Shown here: one piece after another, positions 37,801 through 49,316 of the stretch
How the letters are laid out: each line of letters begins with the position of its first letter
Numbering within the stretch: position 1 is the stretch's first letter
NCBI GenBank assembly: GCA_963678675.1
Contig: OY783194.1
Location: 28,622,278 to 28,686,277, forward strand
DNA length: 64,000 bases
Origin: Xiphydria camelus
Lineage: Eukaryota; Arthropoda; Insecta; Hymenoptera; Xiphydriidae
Direction of reading: 5' to 3'
Notes under the pieces: model-generated
Databases searched by the model: none
Seen by the model: the letters and a program-made list of their open reading frames with translations, nothing else
What the model was told of the DNA's origin: nothing
Position numbers and translations under genes: made by a program

Positions 37801-40800
37801 ATCGATATAGATATGCGGTGGGTTGGGAGAATAGGATCGAAGGGCCAACTCTTTGTAGGACTTTGCGCAAGAAGACTTGTCGATTTTAGCCCGATTTGAA
37901 ATTCGCAAATTTACATCCAAATTGTCGACAACGATCAATGTCAATATTATGTGATATATTGTGAAAAGAATTTGTACTTCTAATATAATTTTATATAAAG
38001 CTTTCATCCAATACATGTAATTATGAAAATTAAATTATTCTCTTATGAAATTTGTATTAAATGTTTCATTGTGCTTTATATACAATTATATTAAATTTAA
38101 TATAAATTGTTTTTATAGTTTACGGATTTTAACTTAAAGAAGAAACGACGTTTCGACGTTTTTAAAAGTCCGTGTCAATATCAGTCGTCTCGACGACGCT
38201 GGTGGTCCGGTTTGGAGTGACGATAAGCTATTGCTCGTAATAATAAAACTTTAAATTGGACAAGTTGTGTAAACTCCGAGAGGCATTAACGATCCGAAGT
38301 ACAGATAGGGTATACAGTACCCCTACTCGTACCGCCGCGTAGAATTCCAGCCGTGTACCGCGGCGCAGCCGTGGCTTTCTCGCGAAGCCCTTTCGACTGT
38401 ATAATACGAAAGTTATTTCAACAGAGGCTTTCTCGACAAATTCCTGATAACCGTTCAGATATCTCGCGCGCTCTCGCCGACCGATTCATCTCATCCGCGA
38501 TTACATTTCAATTAATTGCGGTACCCTAATTCGGGATAGCTATGCCGCGTGCATACGTATACATATAGCTACTTACTGCCAGTTACCGCAATCTCTCGGT
38601 TCCTGTTAATTAAATTAGCGCGAATCGCTCCTCGCGATGTAGCGTTACATCCTCTGATATGAATACCTGTCGTATAACTGGAGGCCACGTTGGCATAGTC
38701 TCCAATGTGAAGCCTCGAAACAACGTTGTATTCTGTATTTTTCTCTGTTACATGCGTTTTCCGTCTATCTGTCCACGTCCTTTTCGATATCGATAGAAAT
38801 TGCAAGGATATGTTTGTAATTGTATTTAGAACGGATTCATTAGACGCAACGCTCGTGTTATCGTTGTTGATTACGAGAAAAATGACGCCGAAGCTAGTAA
38901 ACGCGGAGCTAGCGGCAGCCAGTAGTTATGGTCCGTCATGCGTCCGCCGCCTAACCGGGAGCAGCGCGGTGGCGGACATACGACAGAGCGTAACTACTGC
39001 CTGCTATAACTCTGGCTGCTACGCTGATAAATAAATTGAGTCGATTCGCTCGACCACCTTATCTTATGTATTTTTTGCACTGATTGCGAACGGCATGGTT
39101 ATTTGGTTGATATCTGAAAGTATTAGAAACATAAGACATCGGTAATTTGTGTGTGTACCAGAGATAATTATTTTTCCACTAAAATTCATCGATATCTCGG
39201 CATTCCTTTGATACTTTCTCAATAAATCTATGATTTTCGAAATTGGCATGAACAAATATATTTGATAGGATAATCGAGAGCTCAATTCCAGAGATCTCGA
39301 TAAAAATGTTAAGTGAAAACAATTAACGTTTCCTTCTATTCAATTATGACTCGTTGCTAAATATTACTCCACTTTACGCAGGAAACTGCATTGATCGTTC
39401 GATCGAATTAAACTATCCCTTCTCCAATTCAATAATTCAATCATCTGGGTCATCTAACAAGGTTTAATCGATCGAAGTACACACTTTCTTATCGGTACAG
39501 CTTTAGCATCGTTACACTTAGGCACTTTAGGTTCCTCGAATCCGTATGAAATCACGGTAAGTGTGCATCAATATGATCAACCTAGCTCAGTCCTTTCATT
39601 CCTATACTTCCCCTTACACTTTCCTCTTGTTTCTATATACTATAAATGTACATATACGTACGTATATATAGCTATATCCTTCACTACTTTAACAGTACCG
39701 GAATATCCTTCGTCGCGCATATACGTATAGTACAGGACGAGTTATTCAAAGGTGCTCAAGCGATACGTACGTACCTATACATAGGTATATACAGGATATC
39801 GGTTTAATCGAAATTCGGGAGCGTCGAGTCCCGCGCGCGCGCGGGTAACCGATTTGCGGGCGTCTACATCGGCCGACCCTGCAGTCGCTGGGTGAATTTA
39901 ATGCCCTCGGCAGACGCGATAGATACGACCGGATCTGTCACCGCAATCCCTATACCCCCTGCCGCCCCTCATTTCACGCCCCGACTGATTAATAGGACCT
40001 CTAGGCTTCTCCCCAGGACGCGAACGCGTGCGCCGCCATAGAATTCGAAGTCGCCTCTATTCGGAAACGCGTAATAGATATGTCAAAGCCAGAGCCGAAC
40101 GTGGTTATGATAATGCGCGGATGTCTCGGCGGAGCTATCGCGCGTAGCGTATAGGTATACCGGCCTCTTCTGCCGACGCGAATGAGAAATCGCTTTTCCC
40201 CATCCTCCCCCGGGCGCGAGTCGTTGAAAAAATGGAGGGAAAGGAACGACCCTTCCATCCGCGCGGGTGCGGTAGGGTCCTTTCGTCTTCGTTAGAACGA
40301 TTATTACGGTTGTATTACGGACGGCGGTGTCGCGTTTCCTTCTTCCGGGAGTCGCGTCTCAATTTTGCAATACCGACGCGCGTGTGTATGTGCCTACCTA
40401 CGCGTCCGGAAAAATTGCGGGCGCGGGGGAAAAAGTGGGCCGAAATTGAACGCTTCCGACGGTCGTTATAGCGACCCTTATCTCGGCGCGGCTGTTGAGG
40501 CTTCATCGGAGCGTTTCGTTGTACTATTGCACTTTCCCTTATATGCACAGGCGGGTAATTAGATTCTAGTTAGCGGGGAGTAAACTCTCGGAGGGTTGTC
40601 GTGATCGTCAGCTCGAAGAACTACCGGGAGAGGATTCTTATTCGAATTATTTGACTCTAGAGAATCTAGATTCTAGTCCAGTTTTGCGAGATTTGGTAAA
40701 AATTTTATATCGATTGTTGAGAGCTGCAGTTTCTCGAATTTGTCAGACGTTCAACTTTGTATTTTGCCGTCGTAAAGTATAGGAAAGATGACGCTATGCT

Positions 40801-43800
40801 GTAGAAAAATTTTTTGGTAAAAATATAATTGTACATCAAGATTTTTTACAATGATTATAAAAATTAATATACTTCCTTATAAAATGTATATCAACTAATT
40901 GTTGAGCTTTATGTATAATTATATTAAATTGAATATAAATTCCACTGGCGAGTATATTAATTTTCGTAATCACGTTTTGAATGAAAGCTTTATAATGTAA
41001 CCATATTAAGTTTAATACAATTTTCTTTCACAATACAGCGAAGAAATTATGGATCGGTGTTTCGATTCTTTAATTCACGGTAAAAAGGCGACCTTATAGT
41101 GCTTTCGCGTGGCACAGTATCTTGTGATACGTCTAAATATAAAAATCCCGAGACCTTCCTATCCGGCGTTTAAAAATAGTCGCAGTTGCATTGGCGAAAC
41201 CGATCTACCTTCGCGCGAGCGATCCTATCGATGGACAAGCGGCACGCATCGTCTATATAGTTATAGACGCGTATATAATTTCGGTATTGCTCCCAGTCGT
41301 TGGCAGCATAATCGCGCCGAGTCAACGCACCGACGAGGTCGTTCGTTCGCAAACTATGCGCGGCCTTCGCGAAGGTCGGTCGCCGCTATTTCTCCTATTC
41401 CACGTACGAAACCTTCCGCCTACGCCGGTATATCGCTCTCAGGTCGTTCGCGTCTCTCGCTTCACGGCTGTCGCGAGAGAGTGGAAGGAAGGAAGGAAGG
41501 AAAGGTCGCGCGGGAGCTACCCACCGCACACTGTTATTCGTTTCGTCGATTCCGAACCCGGGGCTCGCCTAAGAAAACTTTGCGATGCAATAATCCGCGG
41601 CACGACGTCGAGGGTCTCGTCGCTAATGGAAAAACACCATCGGGACGATGAAAATACCGTTGAAAATTATCGAAGAGTAACGCTATCAAAAGAGTTAGCG
41701 GTATTATTCGGTAATATTTTCGTTCCCTCGGTATTATTTTGTCATTAAAGTCGATCATACGTATTGAGAAAAATGACGGTTAATTAACTAAAATCTTGAA
41801 GACCATCAACAAACCGTTTGGTGAAATATGGATCCTCTCCATCTGTGTGTTTGGTTTGACTGACCAATTTCCGGTTAAAATCATGAAACATGTAGTTAGA
41901 ATTACTAAAAGTGTAGCTAGAATAACATGATATTTTGTTCAAATTACTAGTATTTTGGTCAGAATAATTAAACTCTTTTAACCAGATGCGGCTTGTCATT
42001 TTAACTAAATATTTTTCTCAGTGCGGAATTCTATGCACGGAGAAAAAGAATGAATTGGATCTACTGAAAAGTACTTGCGGCGACGTAAGTAATTATTTAT
42101 TTATGTCAATGACATTTTTTAGTGCACATCGATTAGATATCTCTTTCTTACAATCATGTAGAATAAGTACGTGATTGCAAGGAAGACATATTTAATTGAT
42201 GCATTAAAAGATTTAATTGATATAAATATGTAAATAATTACTTACGACCCCGCAAGTAATTTTTAGTAGATACAACTAATTCTTTTTCTCAGTCCAGGTA
42301 TTCAATTTATCGCATTCTACAATTTCAGGGTAGACAAAATCTATGCTTCGAAACAGAGTTTCTTTTTTTTATTATCCGGGATCGATTTCCAAAAGAAATG
42401 CATTATTTAGTACTGAATACTATTGCGAAGGAAATTCGAAGTTCACCAAGGGTTTCCAATGTGAGGAAACTTTCGGGGAAACGGTAGCTTTCTCGTTGGG
42501 GCTGCCGCGAAATCCTGTTTTGACACACGAGCCGACTGCGGACGACTTAAGGTGACCTATCGAGGCACCGCTGTTCGTTGGGAAGCCTCGCAGGAACTAT
42601 ACCGAAAGCCTACCAGATGGAGTGGTGGTCGAGTGGGTGGTTCGGGGGAAGGAAGGGGGAGAGCGAGTGGATGAAGTTCGGTTCGCGGTTCGCCTTCTTT
42701 GTCCCTGAAGCCCAAAAGTCCGGAACGGGGCGAAGTGCGTGTAATCAAATTCCACTCATTGCTCCCGATCATTGGAAACTAGTTTAATTAGAATTGCCTC
42801 CAGCGCGGCCGTTCGATCGATTACCTACGCGGAGGCGGAGCCAACTCCATCAATTAGTAGCGAGCTATTTGCCAAACTGGCTTATTATTGTAATTTAACG
42901 AAGCCCTGCTCGTCCAACTACGCTGCACCCTTCGCGCGTTCGATCGAACGAGGTTGCCACGTGCGAATGCTTCACGATTGCTCCGCTGACGCATTTGAGT
43001 ATGCGTGTATTAAATGCTCGTGTATACGAGAACTGGCGTAGACCGACAGGCGTCGTGGGGGATCTAATATCAACGTACGTTTATATCGATATGTGCGAGA
43101 GAGGTATTTCGTAGTTTAATATTTATCTCTTTTTCGTGATTTGACGATGGAAACTTGCACTAAACTGGTTCTTCATTACCGTGCCAAATATCGATAACGC
43201 AAGAATCTTACTCAACCTCCCCTGCGATAAAAGTGGAGTAAACGTCCCGATTAAAACGCGAGTTCGAAATCGATTATATCGAAAACGATTAGAGATATCG
43301 AGAACAAGTTTCAATAAAAAATGTTCATCTATGTTTTAACTATAAAAAGTGTCTTATGATTTTTCACACATTTCCACTGTGTTTCGAGATAAGCGCGTTC
43401 AAAGTTAAACAGAAGCTGTATCCTGTACACAGAGAAAAAGAATTAGTTGGATCTACTAAAAATTACTTGCGAGGTCGCAAGTTATTATTTATTTACATTA
43501 TTTAAATTTTTCTTCGTATTTTTCTATCATAGATATTTAATTGATGTATTAGAAAATTTCACTGATATGAATAAATAATTACTTGCGACCACGCAAGTAA
43601 TTTTCATTAGATCCAACTAATTCTTTTTCTCTGGGAACATTTTCAGAAGTGGTGAGGACTTAGGACTCACCGTCCGACACGCGTGACAATATCAATTTAT
43701 TGATCGAGATATTCTTAATCGTATTCCTCCGGTTCGATCGTTAACCCCTTCCACGTTCTTCCTTGAAATTCCCGACACCGTTCAGGCGCCCTCTCCGGGA

Positions 43801-44426
43801 GGGACGGGGTGGAATTAACAGTGAATTTCCCAGTGGATCGACCCGTGCTACCCCATACATATACGCGGCTCTCCTCGAGATCGAAAGTCTCCGACTTATC
43901 CTGTCGGCTGAATTTTTCTTCCTTTCATTACGGCATCCACGGGCGAAGACTGGCCGGAATTGCGGGGAATTCGTATAGAGCGCTTCGCGATCGATTCTAT
44001 ATCGAATGGATTTTGACGGCAGTTCGTGTTGAAATTATTTGATTATTTCAATTCCATTTCTTTGGCGAGATATTTTAACCTCAGCAAGTAACTATAGCTT
44101 TCTCAAAAAAAGAAAAAGAAATAAAGCATAATAATAAATTTCATTTTTCCAATTACACTGTTATTATTGCAGCAATTATCTTGTCTTCACTCCCACCACC
44201 CCGTCATACGCCCGAGAATGATTCTTACGTGACAATTATCCGTAAGAATTTGAGAATCCCACCCCGTCAACGACTGTCCGACCTCCCTTCCGCGAGAGCA
44301 ATCCCCGAGAACGCGATCGAAAGAGACGGGCGAATACTCACGATTGTTGCACCCCGCGACGATCCTCGGCGTCCCGACGATCCCGAACGCGAGCACGAGA
44401 CAACCGCGCACCACTCGTGAAGCCAT
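28858..44426 (-). CDS. Secreted trypsin-like serine protease (S1A), 298 aa, five exons over 15.6 kb
   Basis: Exons 44342-44426, 36428-36611, 32668-32972, 31685-31836 and 28858-29028 join in phase without stops. Residues 1-25 form a signal peptide ([18 protein letters not shown]). A short propeptide with Cys34 precedes the activation site AAR|VVGG (Arg45). The triad is His86 (LTAAHC), Asp139 (HDIALL) and Ser245. Asp239 (GRDTC) at the S1 base predicts cleavage after Arg/Lys. Two active-site positions are odd: ADSGGP has Ala where oxyanion-hole Gly193 is standard, and SSG replaces the usual SWG (Trp215). There is no clip domain, so it is a short secreted protease; its substrate is unknown. The 7.7-kb first intron is packed with fold-back elements. 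Assignment of the signal-peptide exon rests on phase and context; a different first exon cannot be excluded. Confidence 0.85.
29029..31684. other. Protease intron 4, no other gene seen
   Basis: A 2.7-kb intron, GC-rich in part (29.7-30.6 kb). It contains one fold-back repeat at 29417. Several open frames in GC-rich stretches lack any coding character. Confidence 0.5.
29417..29568. repeat. Fold-back repeat, about 150 bp
   Basis: The left edge actctcttaatctaaatcag mirrors the right edge ctgaatcaatctctct-type sequence (ttgattcagattgagagagt on the plus strand). A short internal series of cagtga motifs follows the left edge. Confidence 0.55.
32031..32241. repeat. Fold-back MITE, family C copy 1
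   Basis: About 210 bases with mirrored ends (aaaagtgggatacacgcc and cgtttattccactttt). Internal mirrored motifs are tatctcgaaacgcagtggag and cgatatctcc. It matches copies at 43227 and 44921. Confidence 0.65.
34525..34547. repeat. Poly(C) tract (about 22 C)
   Basis: A long C homopolymer within protease intron 2. Shorter C runs are at about 15427 and 33814. The length may be unreliable in assembly. Confidence 0.8.
35473..35713. repeat. Fold-back MITE, 240 bp
   Basis: The left arm gagaaaaagtctagttgaat mirrors the right arm ttcaactagaccttttcc. Further inside, gaataggaatttattcacac mirrors gtgaataaattcctattta. It abuts the long palindrome at 35719. Confidence 0.75.
35719..36154. mobile_element. 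436-bp element with very long inverted repeats (about 165 bp arms)
   Basis: It begins AAGGAGAGTATTCG and ends with the exact inverse. The arms stay near-identical through cattctgcgatatgttgtag, the aattcggtcatttaaggggt segment and agggggtcaagtttagggg. The central unpaired part is about 100 bases. There is no coding frame. Transcription through this intron would give a long hairpin. Confidence 0.85.
36978..37186. repeat. Fold-back MITE, family B copy 1
   Basis: About 209 bases, starting acactgaaac and ending cagtgt. The arms mirror each other (tagttatgacagctattttg against aaaatagttgtcacaac). The second copy is at 49111. Confidence 0.75.
37979..38116. repeat. AT-rich repeat, family D copy
   Basis: Shares attatgaaaattaa(t)...ctc(c)ttatgaaatttgtattaa and a mirrored tatattaaatttaatata with related segments near 6449, 40838, 45174 and 47237. 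Confidence 0.55.
38893..39030. repeat. Fold-back repeat, family G copy 1
   Basis: The left arm ccagtagttatggtccgtca and the right arm (read inverted) gcagtagttacgctctgtcg are imperfect copies around a GC-rich centre. A related copy lies at about 62125. Confidence 0.55.
40838..41010. repeat. AT-rich repeat, family D copy
   Basis: Contains the family D core (aaaattaatatacttccttat, then atataattatattaaattgaa) and a mirrored agtatattaattttcgtaat. Ends are approximate. Confidence 0.5.
42036..42293. repeat. Fold-back MITE, family A copy 1
   Basis: About 258 bases bounded by cacggagaaaaagaat and attctttttctcagt. Inner arms are ggatctactgaaaagtactt and aagtaatttttagtagatac. Three more copies lie at 43428, 50989 and 56253. 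Confidence 0.8.
43227..43416. repeat. Fold-back MITE, family C copy 2
   Basis: Starts gataaaagtggagtaaacgt and carries the mirrored ttccactgtgtttcgagata motif near its right end. Diverged relative to 32031 and 44921. Confidence 0.55.
43428..43633. repeat. Fold-back MITE, family A copy 2
   Basis: Bounded by cacagagaaaaagaattagt and actaattctttttctctg. The arms continue through ggatctact and the ttacttgcgaggtcgcaag segment. Confidence 0.8.
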
Positions 44427-44495
44427 GCTGGTTTTGGCTTGGCGAACCGTCGCAGGGCAATCAAAAAATGTCATATCCTCGTGGCGCCTCCGGTT

Positions 44496-44504
44496 CTTTA
44501 TAAG
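44496..44504 (-). promoter_or_regulatory. TATA box of the serine protease gene
   Basis: On the minus strand this reads cttataaag, 70-80 bases upstream of the signal-peptide ATG at 44426. That spacing leaves a normal short 5' UTR and supports 44342-44426 as the first exon. Confidence 0.6.
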
Positions 44505-44920
44505 CGGAGAGGATCGACTGCATCGCGTCTCCCCCCACCACTTTTCGAAACTTGGCCGCGGCACGCCGCGTGGTATACGCGCGCGAACTTTGCGCACACG
44601 TGTGACCGCGCGCGGATGGTCGTCGACGCATGTAAGTTTCAATACAGAGACGCGAACGAAATTCAATGATAATCGCACAGCCGCGGCGAGGCACGGGCGC
44701 GGCTCCAGTGGTAACCGTCAAGGCGAGTAAGCCAATGTACTATTTAACGCGATGCCGAGGGACGCTCCGCGAGGAGTCAACGTATTCCCCGAAATGATGA
44801 CCTTTGCCGCTATACCGCTGTCAAAGGCGATCTTATCGACGATGTCGACGGCTTCGGTGTCGATTTGCTCGGATGAGTAGGCTGTAAAAACGAAATTTGT
44901 ACCTATTTAATTGAATATAG

Positions 44921-45136
44921 AGATAAAGTGAGATAAACGTCCCGATTTTCGTTTAATTTTGAACGCGATTATCTCGAAACAGAGTGGAGATATGTAAAAA
45001 GTCAAAAGTAGCTTTTTCCTAGTAAAAATGTAGATAAATATTTTTCGTTTAAACTTTTTTTCGACATCTCTCATCATTTTCGAGATAATCAATTTTCAAT
45101 TCGTACTTCAACCGGGGAGTTTATCTTACTTTTATC
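44921..45136. repeat. Fold-back MITE, family C copy 3
   Basis: Begins agataaagtgagataaacgt and ends gggagtttatcttactttta, in inverted relation. Internal tatctcgaaacagagtggag is shared with the copy at 32031. Confidence 0.7.
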
Positions 45137-45173
45137 CTAATTGTAGGTATGTGAAGTTTTTATCGGATACGTG

Positions 45174-45330
45174 ATACCGATTATGAAAATTAATATGCTC
45201 CCTTGCGAAATTTGTATTAAATATTCGACGAGCTTTATACACGATTATATTGAATCCAATACACATTCCATGTCAGAATGTATTAGTTTTCATTGCGAAC
45301 GAAAGCTTTAAATATCATTACATTAAAAAA
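45174..45330. repeat. AT-rich repeat, family D copy
   Basis: Contains attatgaaaattaatatgct, a central tatattgaatccaatacaca palindrome and a mirrored gtattagttttcattgcg. Ends are approximate. Confidence 0.5.
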
Positions 45331-45928
45331 AAAATTTAATATATAAATTTTTCTCATAACATACGACGCCTTCGCTAACCGTCAATACGATCGTCAATCG
45401 AATTAGGTACAAGCGAAACCAACGAATCCTGCAAAATGTCAGAATGATCAGAAAATCTTCAACCCCCTTCATTTTCCACACCATTGACATCTAAAAATTG
45501 CGATCATTTCTACCCCTAACGACGTCTCCCCGTTAATTCGACTGTTGCACCGAAGAAAAAAGAAAAATCGTCGACGAAACGATCAATCCTCGTATCGAAA
45601 TGCACTCGAGATATGTAAATGTGGAACGCGATGTACTTGACCGAACGCGACAGTCGGCGGGTGATAACATCTCGCGTCGCGCGCCGGTAACGAGGAAGGA
45701 TTTACTCGTCCACACGAGCGAAATATTCACACGCGCGCGCGCACACTCGCCGCGGCTCGATGTACGGTATATTCGACGCGCACACACGCGAGATCGCTGC
45801 GTGGGTACGTGCGGAGGGAATATGAAAGCGAGAGTCACTTGAGCGTTACCCCATCCACGTTCCGCTGAACTTGACCCACTCTTTGTCTCGTGATATAGAA
45901 TGGAACTAACTCGCGCGTACAGCCTAGA

Positions 45929-46007
45929 GAGAGAGAGAGGGGGGGGGGAGAGGAAAGAGAGAGAGAGAGAGAGAGAGGGGGAGAGGAAAGAGAGAGAGAG
46001 AGAGACC
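45929..46007. repeat. GA-rich microsatellite
   Basis: Imperfect (GA)n with interspersed G runs over about 79 bases (gagagagagagggggg and related units). A GAGA-factor-type site is possible but not supported by any nearby gene. Confidence 0.85.
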
Positions 46008-46605
46008 TAGCACATGGGGTGACTTTGACTGACGATACGGAGGCGGACGGGTGCAGCTGCTCGCTTCGCGTACTTTTCCGGTTCCCTTATCTACGTTTCT
46101 CATTGAAGATCGGATTAATGCTTTAATTAATTGAGGGACCTTGGCATGATTAAACGAAGCACATCAATCTCTCGTCGTTTTATCGATTTGGTAGAAATAC
46201 TTCGATAACAAGTTTGATGCAATACTACGGATTTTGTAGGTATTGAATTTTTGTTATGTTCAAATTTATACTTAATTGGGCAAATGTTCAATTTATTTTC
46301 CCGCAGAAAATTAAGAGAACTGCCCCAATAGCCGGACGGCTGGGCCCAGTATCCGGACAGCTATAAGAATTCATACGGAAGATTTTAATCAGGGTCCTTA
46401 CTATTGACACTTCCTGTATACATCCTTAATGTATTGAAGATTTTTTTCACCAGTTGTTCCTTTTTATCCCATTCACCAATTTAAGTTATACGCAAATATG
46501 TCCGGTTAGTTGGACGTGTCCCGCTACTGGGACAGTTGTGTACCCTAATTGTCACGTAAAAATTGAATTTCTCACTGATAGGAAAAACAGCCGGCGATTA
46601 CTTAC

Positions 46606-46789
46606 GATTTGGAGCTACTATTTTCGTAACGATTAATGTCACATAGTGCTGCTTATCGAGAAGTGGACGGGAGCTAATCACGTTGCCGGGCGGAAGAGCC
46701 AGCTTGATGAAGAGAGCGGGGAAGGGCGCAACTCTCTGACTCAATAGCGCGGTCATCGGGGCTCCGATGGGATTACCGCGACCGGGCCG
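46606..46789 (-). other. Candidate exon upstream of the protease
   Basis: A 184-base minus-strand frame lies between a possible acceptor (ctcgcggtgcag) and a good donor (gtaagt). It reads RPGRGNPIGAPMTALLSQRV, then LALPPGN and DKQHYVTLIVTKIVAPN. It ends in phase 1 with AAT C, exactly like the protease signal-peptide exon, so it could in principle splice to 36611. The peptide is not one I recognise. It may instead belong to another gene or be chance. Confidence 0.3.
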
Positions 46790-47236
46790 CTGCACCGCGA
46801 GAAGTCACTCGAGCTAAATTGGCGCATCTCACGGGATGTAAGCCTAGGGGGGATGAGAGAGAAACCTCTCGCCGCATCATTTGTCCGTGTCCAGAGCCCA
46901 GTAGGGAAAAGATACAGGGTTTCCCGTGACCGTCGCTAATCGACGAGTTCGGGGCATTGCGAGGCTATCTCAATCGGAGGAATGCTTATACCTAATATTG
47001 ATTTCGCTCGAAGCGTCGCACAGAGGCAACGGAAAGGTGAGATCGGGGAATGCCGAGAAACGCAACGAGAGCACCCGAGGCCTTAGCGCACAGGACTGCG
47101 GTAGCATCCTCTGCGGTGCAGCTTTTAATATTATTATGTAATGGGAAGGGAAAAAATTATCCCTTTTTTTCTTAATTTAAGGCTCTCGTAGTTCATTTTG
47201 TTAATTCCGATGACCGTACAAAAATTTGAATTCTTA

Positions 47237-47390
47237 CTATAATTTTATACAAAGCCTTTAACCAATGCATGATTATGAAAATTAATGTACTCCGTTATGA
47301 AATTTATATTCAGTTGAATATAATTGCTATATAAAGTTCGACATATATTTAACACAAATTTCACGAGCGAGTATATTAAAAGTATTAGAT
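47237..47390. repeat. AT-rich repeat, family D copy
   Basis: Contains tgattatgaaaattaatgta, tccgttatgaaatttatatt and a mirrored acaaatttcacgagcgagta motif. Ends are approximate. Confidence 0.5.
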
Positions 47391-49110
47391 ATTACAATAT
47401 TAAAAATATACATTTTTCTCACAGCGTATTAGTTATCACTGCAGCTCTTGGCTACAGGCTAAGAGTCGTATCTTCGACTGTGCTATCCTTATCTTAATTC
47501 CCTCGTCGGATTTATTCTCCTCGAATTCCCGACGATCGGGCCGCGCCAAATTAATAAATGATTTACGCTCTCCCTGTCTTTTCTCGTTAAACTTTCATCC
47601 GTCGACCGCGACGTTAAGAAGACGCTCGCGCCACTGTAATCAACTTAAAATTTGCGTCGAGAATTCGCCAGTGGAGCGGCTTATTTTTTTAACTCGTCGC
47701 CCTTGAGACAGCTGCTTCGGGGTGGCATACACACCAGACGTAATGCTTTCCGAATATAGCCGTAAATTTCTCCATCGAAGGGTTAAACCGGGTCGATCAA
47801 ATGTCGCTCCCCCTTTCTCGATTCCTCCGCGCGAGAGGCGTCGTCGTATTCCGCGCAATTCCAAAGAGCGATCCGTATGCGAGTGTCGTTTATCGATCTA
47901 CGGGTATATACACGGGTATCACCTATACATACACACAGAGACCCACAGTGGTAATAAAACGTCGTCATCGTAAAGCTTTACTGCCGAACACCTAGCCGCA
48001 TACTTACTCGAGGCAGACACTTGCCTTCGCAGCGCAAGCGCGTTTATGCTCCGCGCGCGCGCTTCTCTCTCTGCACGGTTGTACTCGCAACTCTGACCTT
48101 TCGGCCCTCCGCGGATCGGGAGGAGCAGAGTGCAACGGAAGAGCTTTGAGAGACGCCGTCACTGTCTTGCGAAAAACGCAAGTCGATCTGGTGCTCTTAA
48201 ATTCATGTAAAAAAATTAACCGCGCGATATTTCGTCCTCCGGTGATGGTTCCTCGAGAATTCATGGTAAGCGTATACAGGCGCAGACGGTGCAGGCGTCT
48301 CTCGAAGTAAAGAGCGGCCGCTAGGAGACTCGAGAGTAGTGATTCACCAGAAGTGGGCGTGTATACTTATATGCGAAAGCGCGAGTGTGGCGTGTAAAAC
48401 CACGGAGGCAACGACACGGCGAGGACGCTTAGCCGAACCTAGCCGTAATGCACTTGAACCACTCCGGCGCGCTGACCCACTAACTTTGAAATTGATCGCC
48501 GCCTTGGCGACGTACGCTATATCTCCTCTGCCGCCAGCCGTTGCGAATTGCGATTGCGCGTCGTCTTTCACGCTGTCATGGATATTGCGACCGCGGGTGC
48601 TGCGTGTGCTTCAGCTGAGAAATGCGACGATTTCGAAATGGAGTCTTCGTATCAAAACGTGAAAATTGAGGAAATTTTATTCCGCGATAATATCGCGCGT
48701 AGGTTCACCCGTGAAAACTTGGAGATGATCTGAACTGCGAGACTGTCAAAGTAAATTGAATGAGAATGGGCCTTCTTTGATCGTTTGATTCGATATCTCA
48801 TTTGAACTTCGGTCCAAATCATACGACTTACCCAAATGAAACGCAAATATTTCGGAACTAATTATTACTGATGTTTGCTCGATTATGTACATATCGCTAC
48901 TGATATAGAAGTACATGCTATTCCATATCACTAATGTACATATTTCGTCATTGAGCTTCTAGATTAATGGAGACCTAAATTACTCGGAGGTGATATGGAA
49001 GAGGAATTTATTTAATCAGTTGATTACTCGTCGACTCTATTTCTATCGCGCTCGAGATTAGATGTCTGAGCTATTAATTGATCTCGTACTCTATTTCTTC
49101 AGTTAATAGT

Positions 49111-49316
49111 TCACTGAAAAAGTAGTTATGCCAACTATTTTCGACTCAATTGCTCCAGTTTTGTAATCAGCGCCAATTTTATATAGTTATCGCAAGAATT
49201 CTTTTGTTCTGGTACCTAAGAATAGTTACGTTAACTATAAAAACTAGTGATAATTACTAAACTTGAGCAGTTGAGTCCAAAATAGTTGTCACAACGACAT
49301 TTCTTTCTTTCAGTGT
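49111..49316. repeat. Fold-back MITE, family B copy 2
   Basis: About 206 bases, tcactgaaaaagtagttatg to tttctttcagtgt. It is collinear with the copy at 36978 across its full length. Confidence 0.75.

Noticed and set aside
41109..41748. Two overlapping plus-strand frames of 180 and 185 codons
   Set aside because: They overlap each other in different frames, are rich in Arg/Ser from cg-rich sequence, have no recognisable domain and sit inside an intron.
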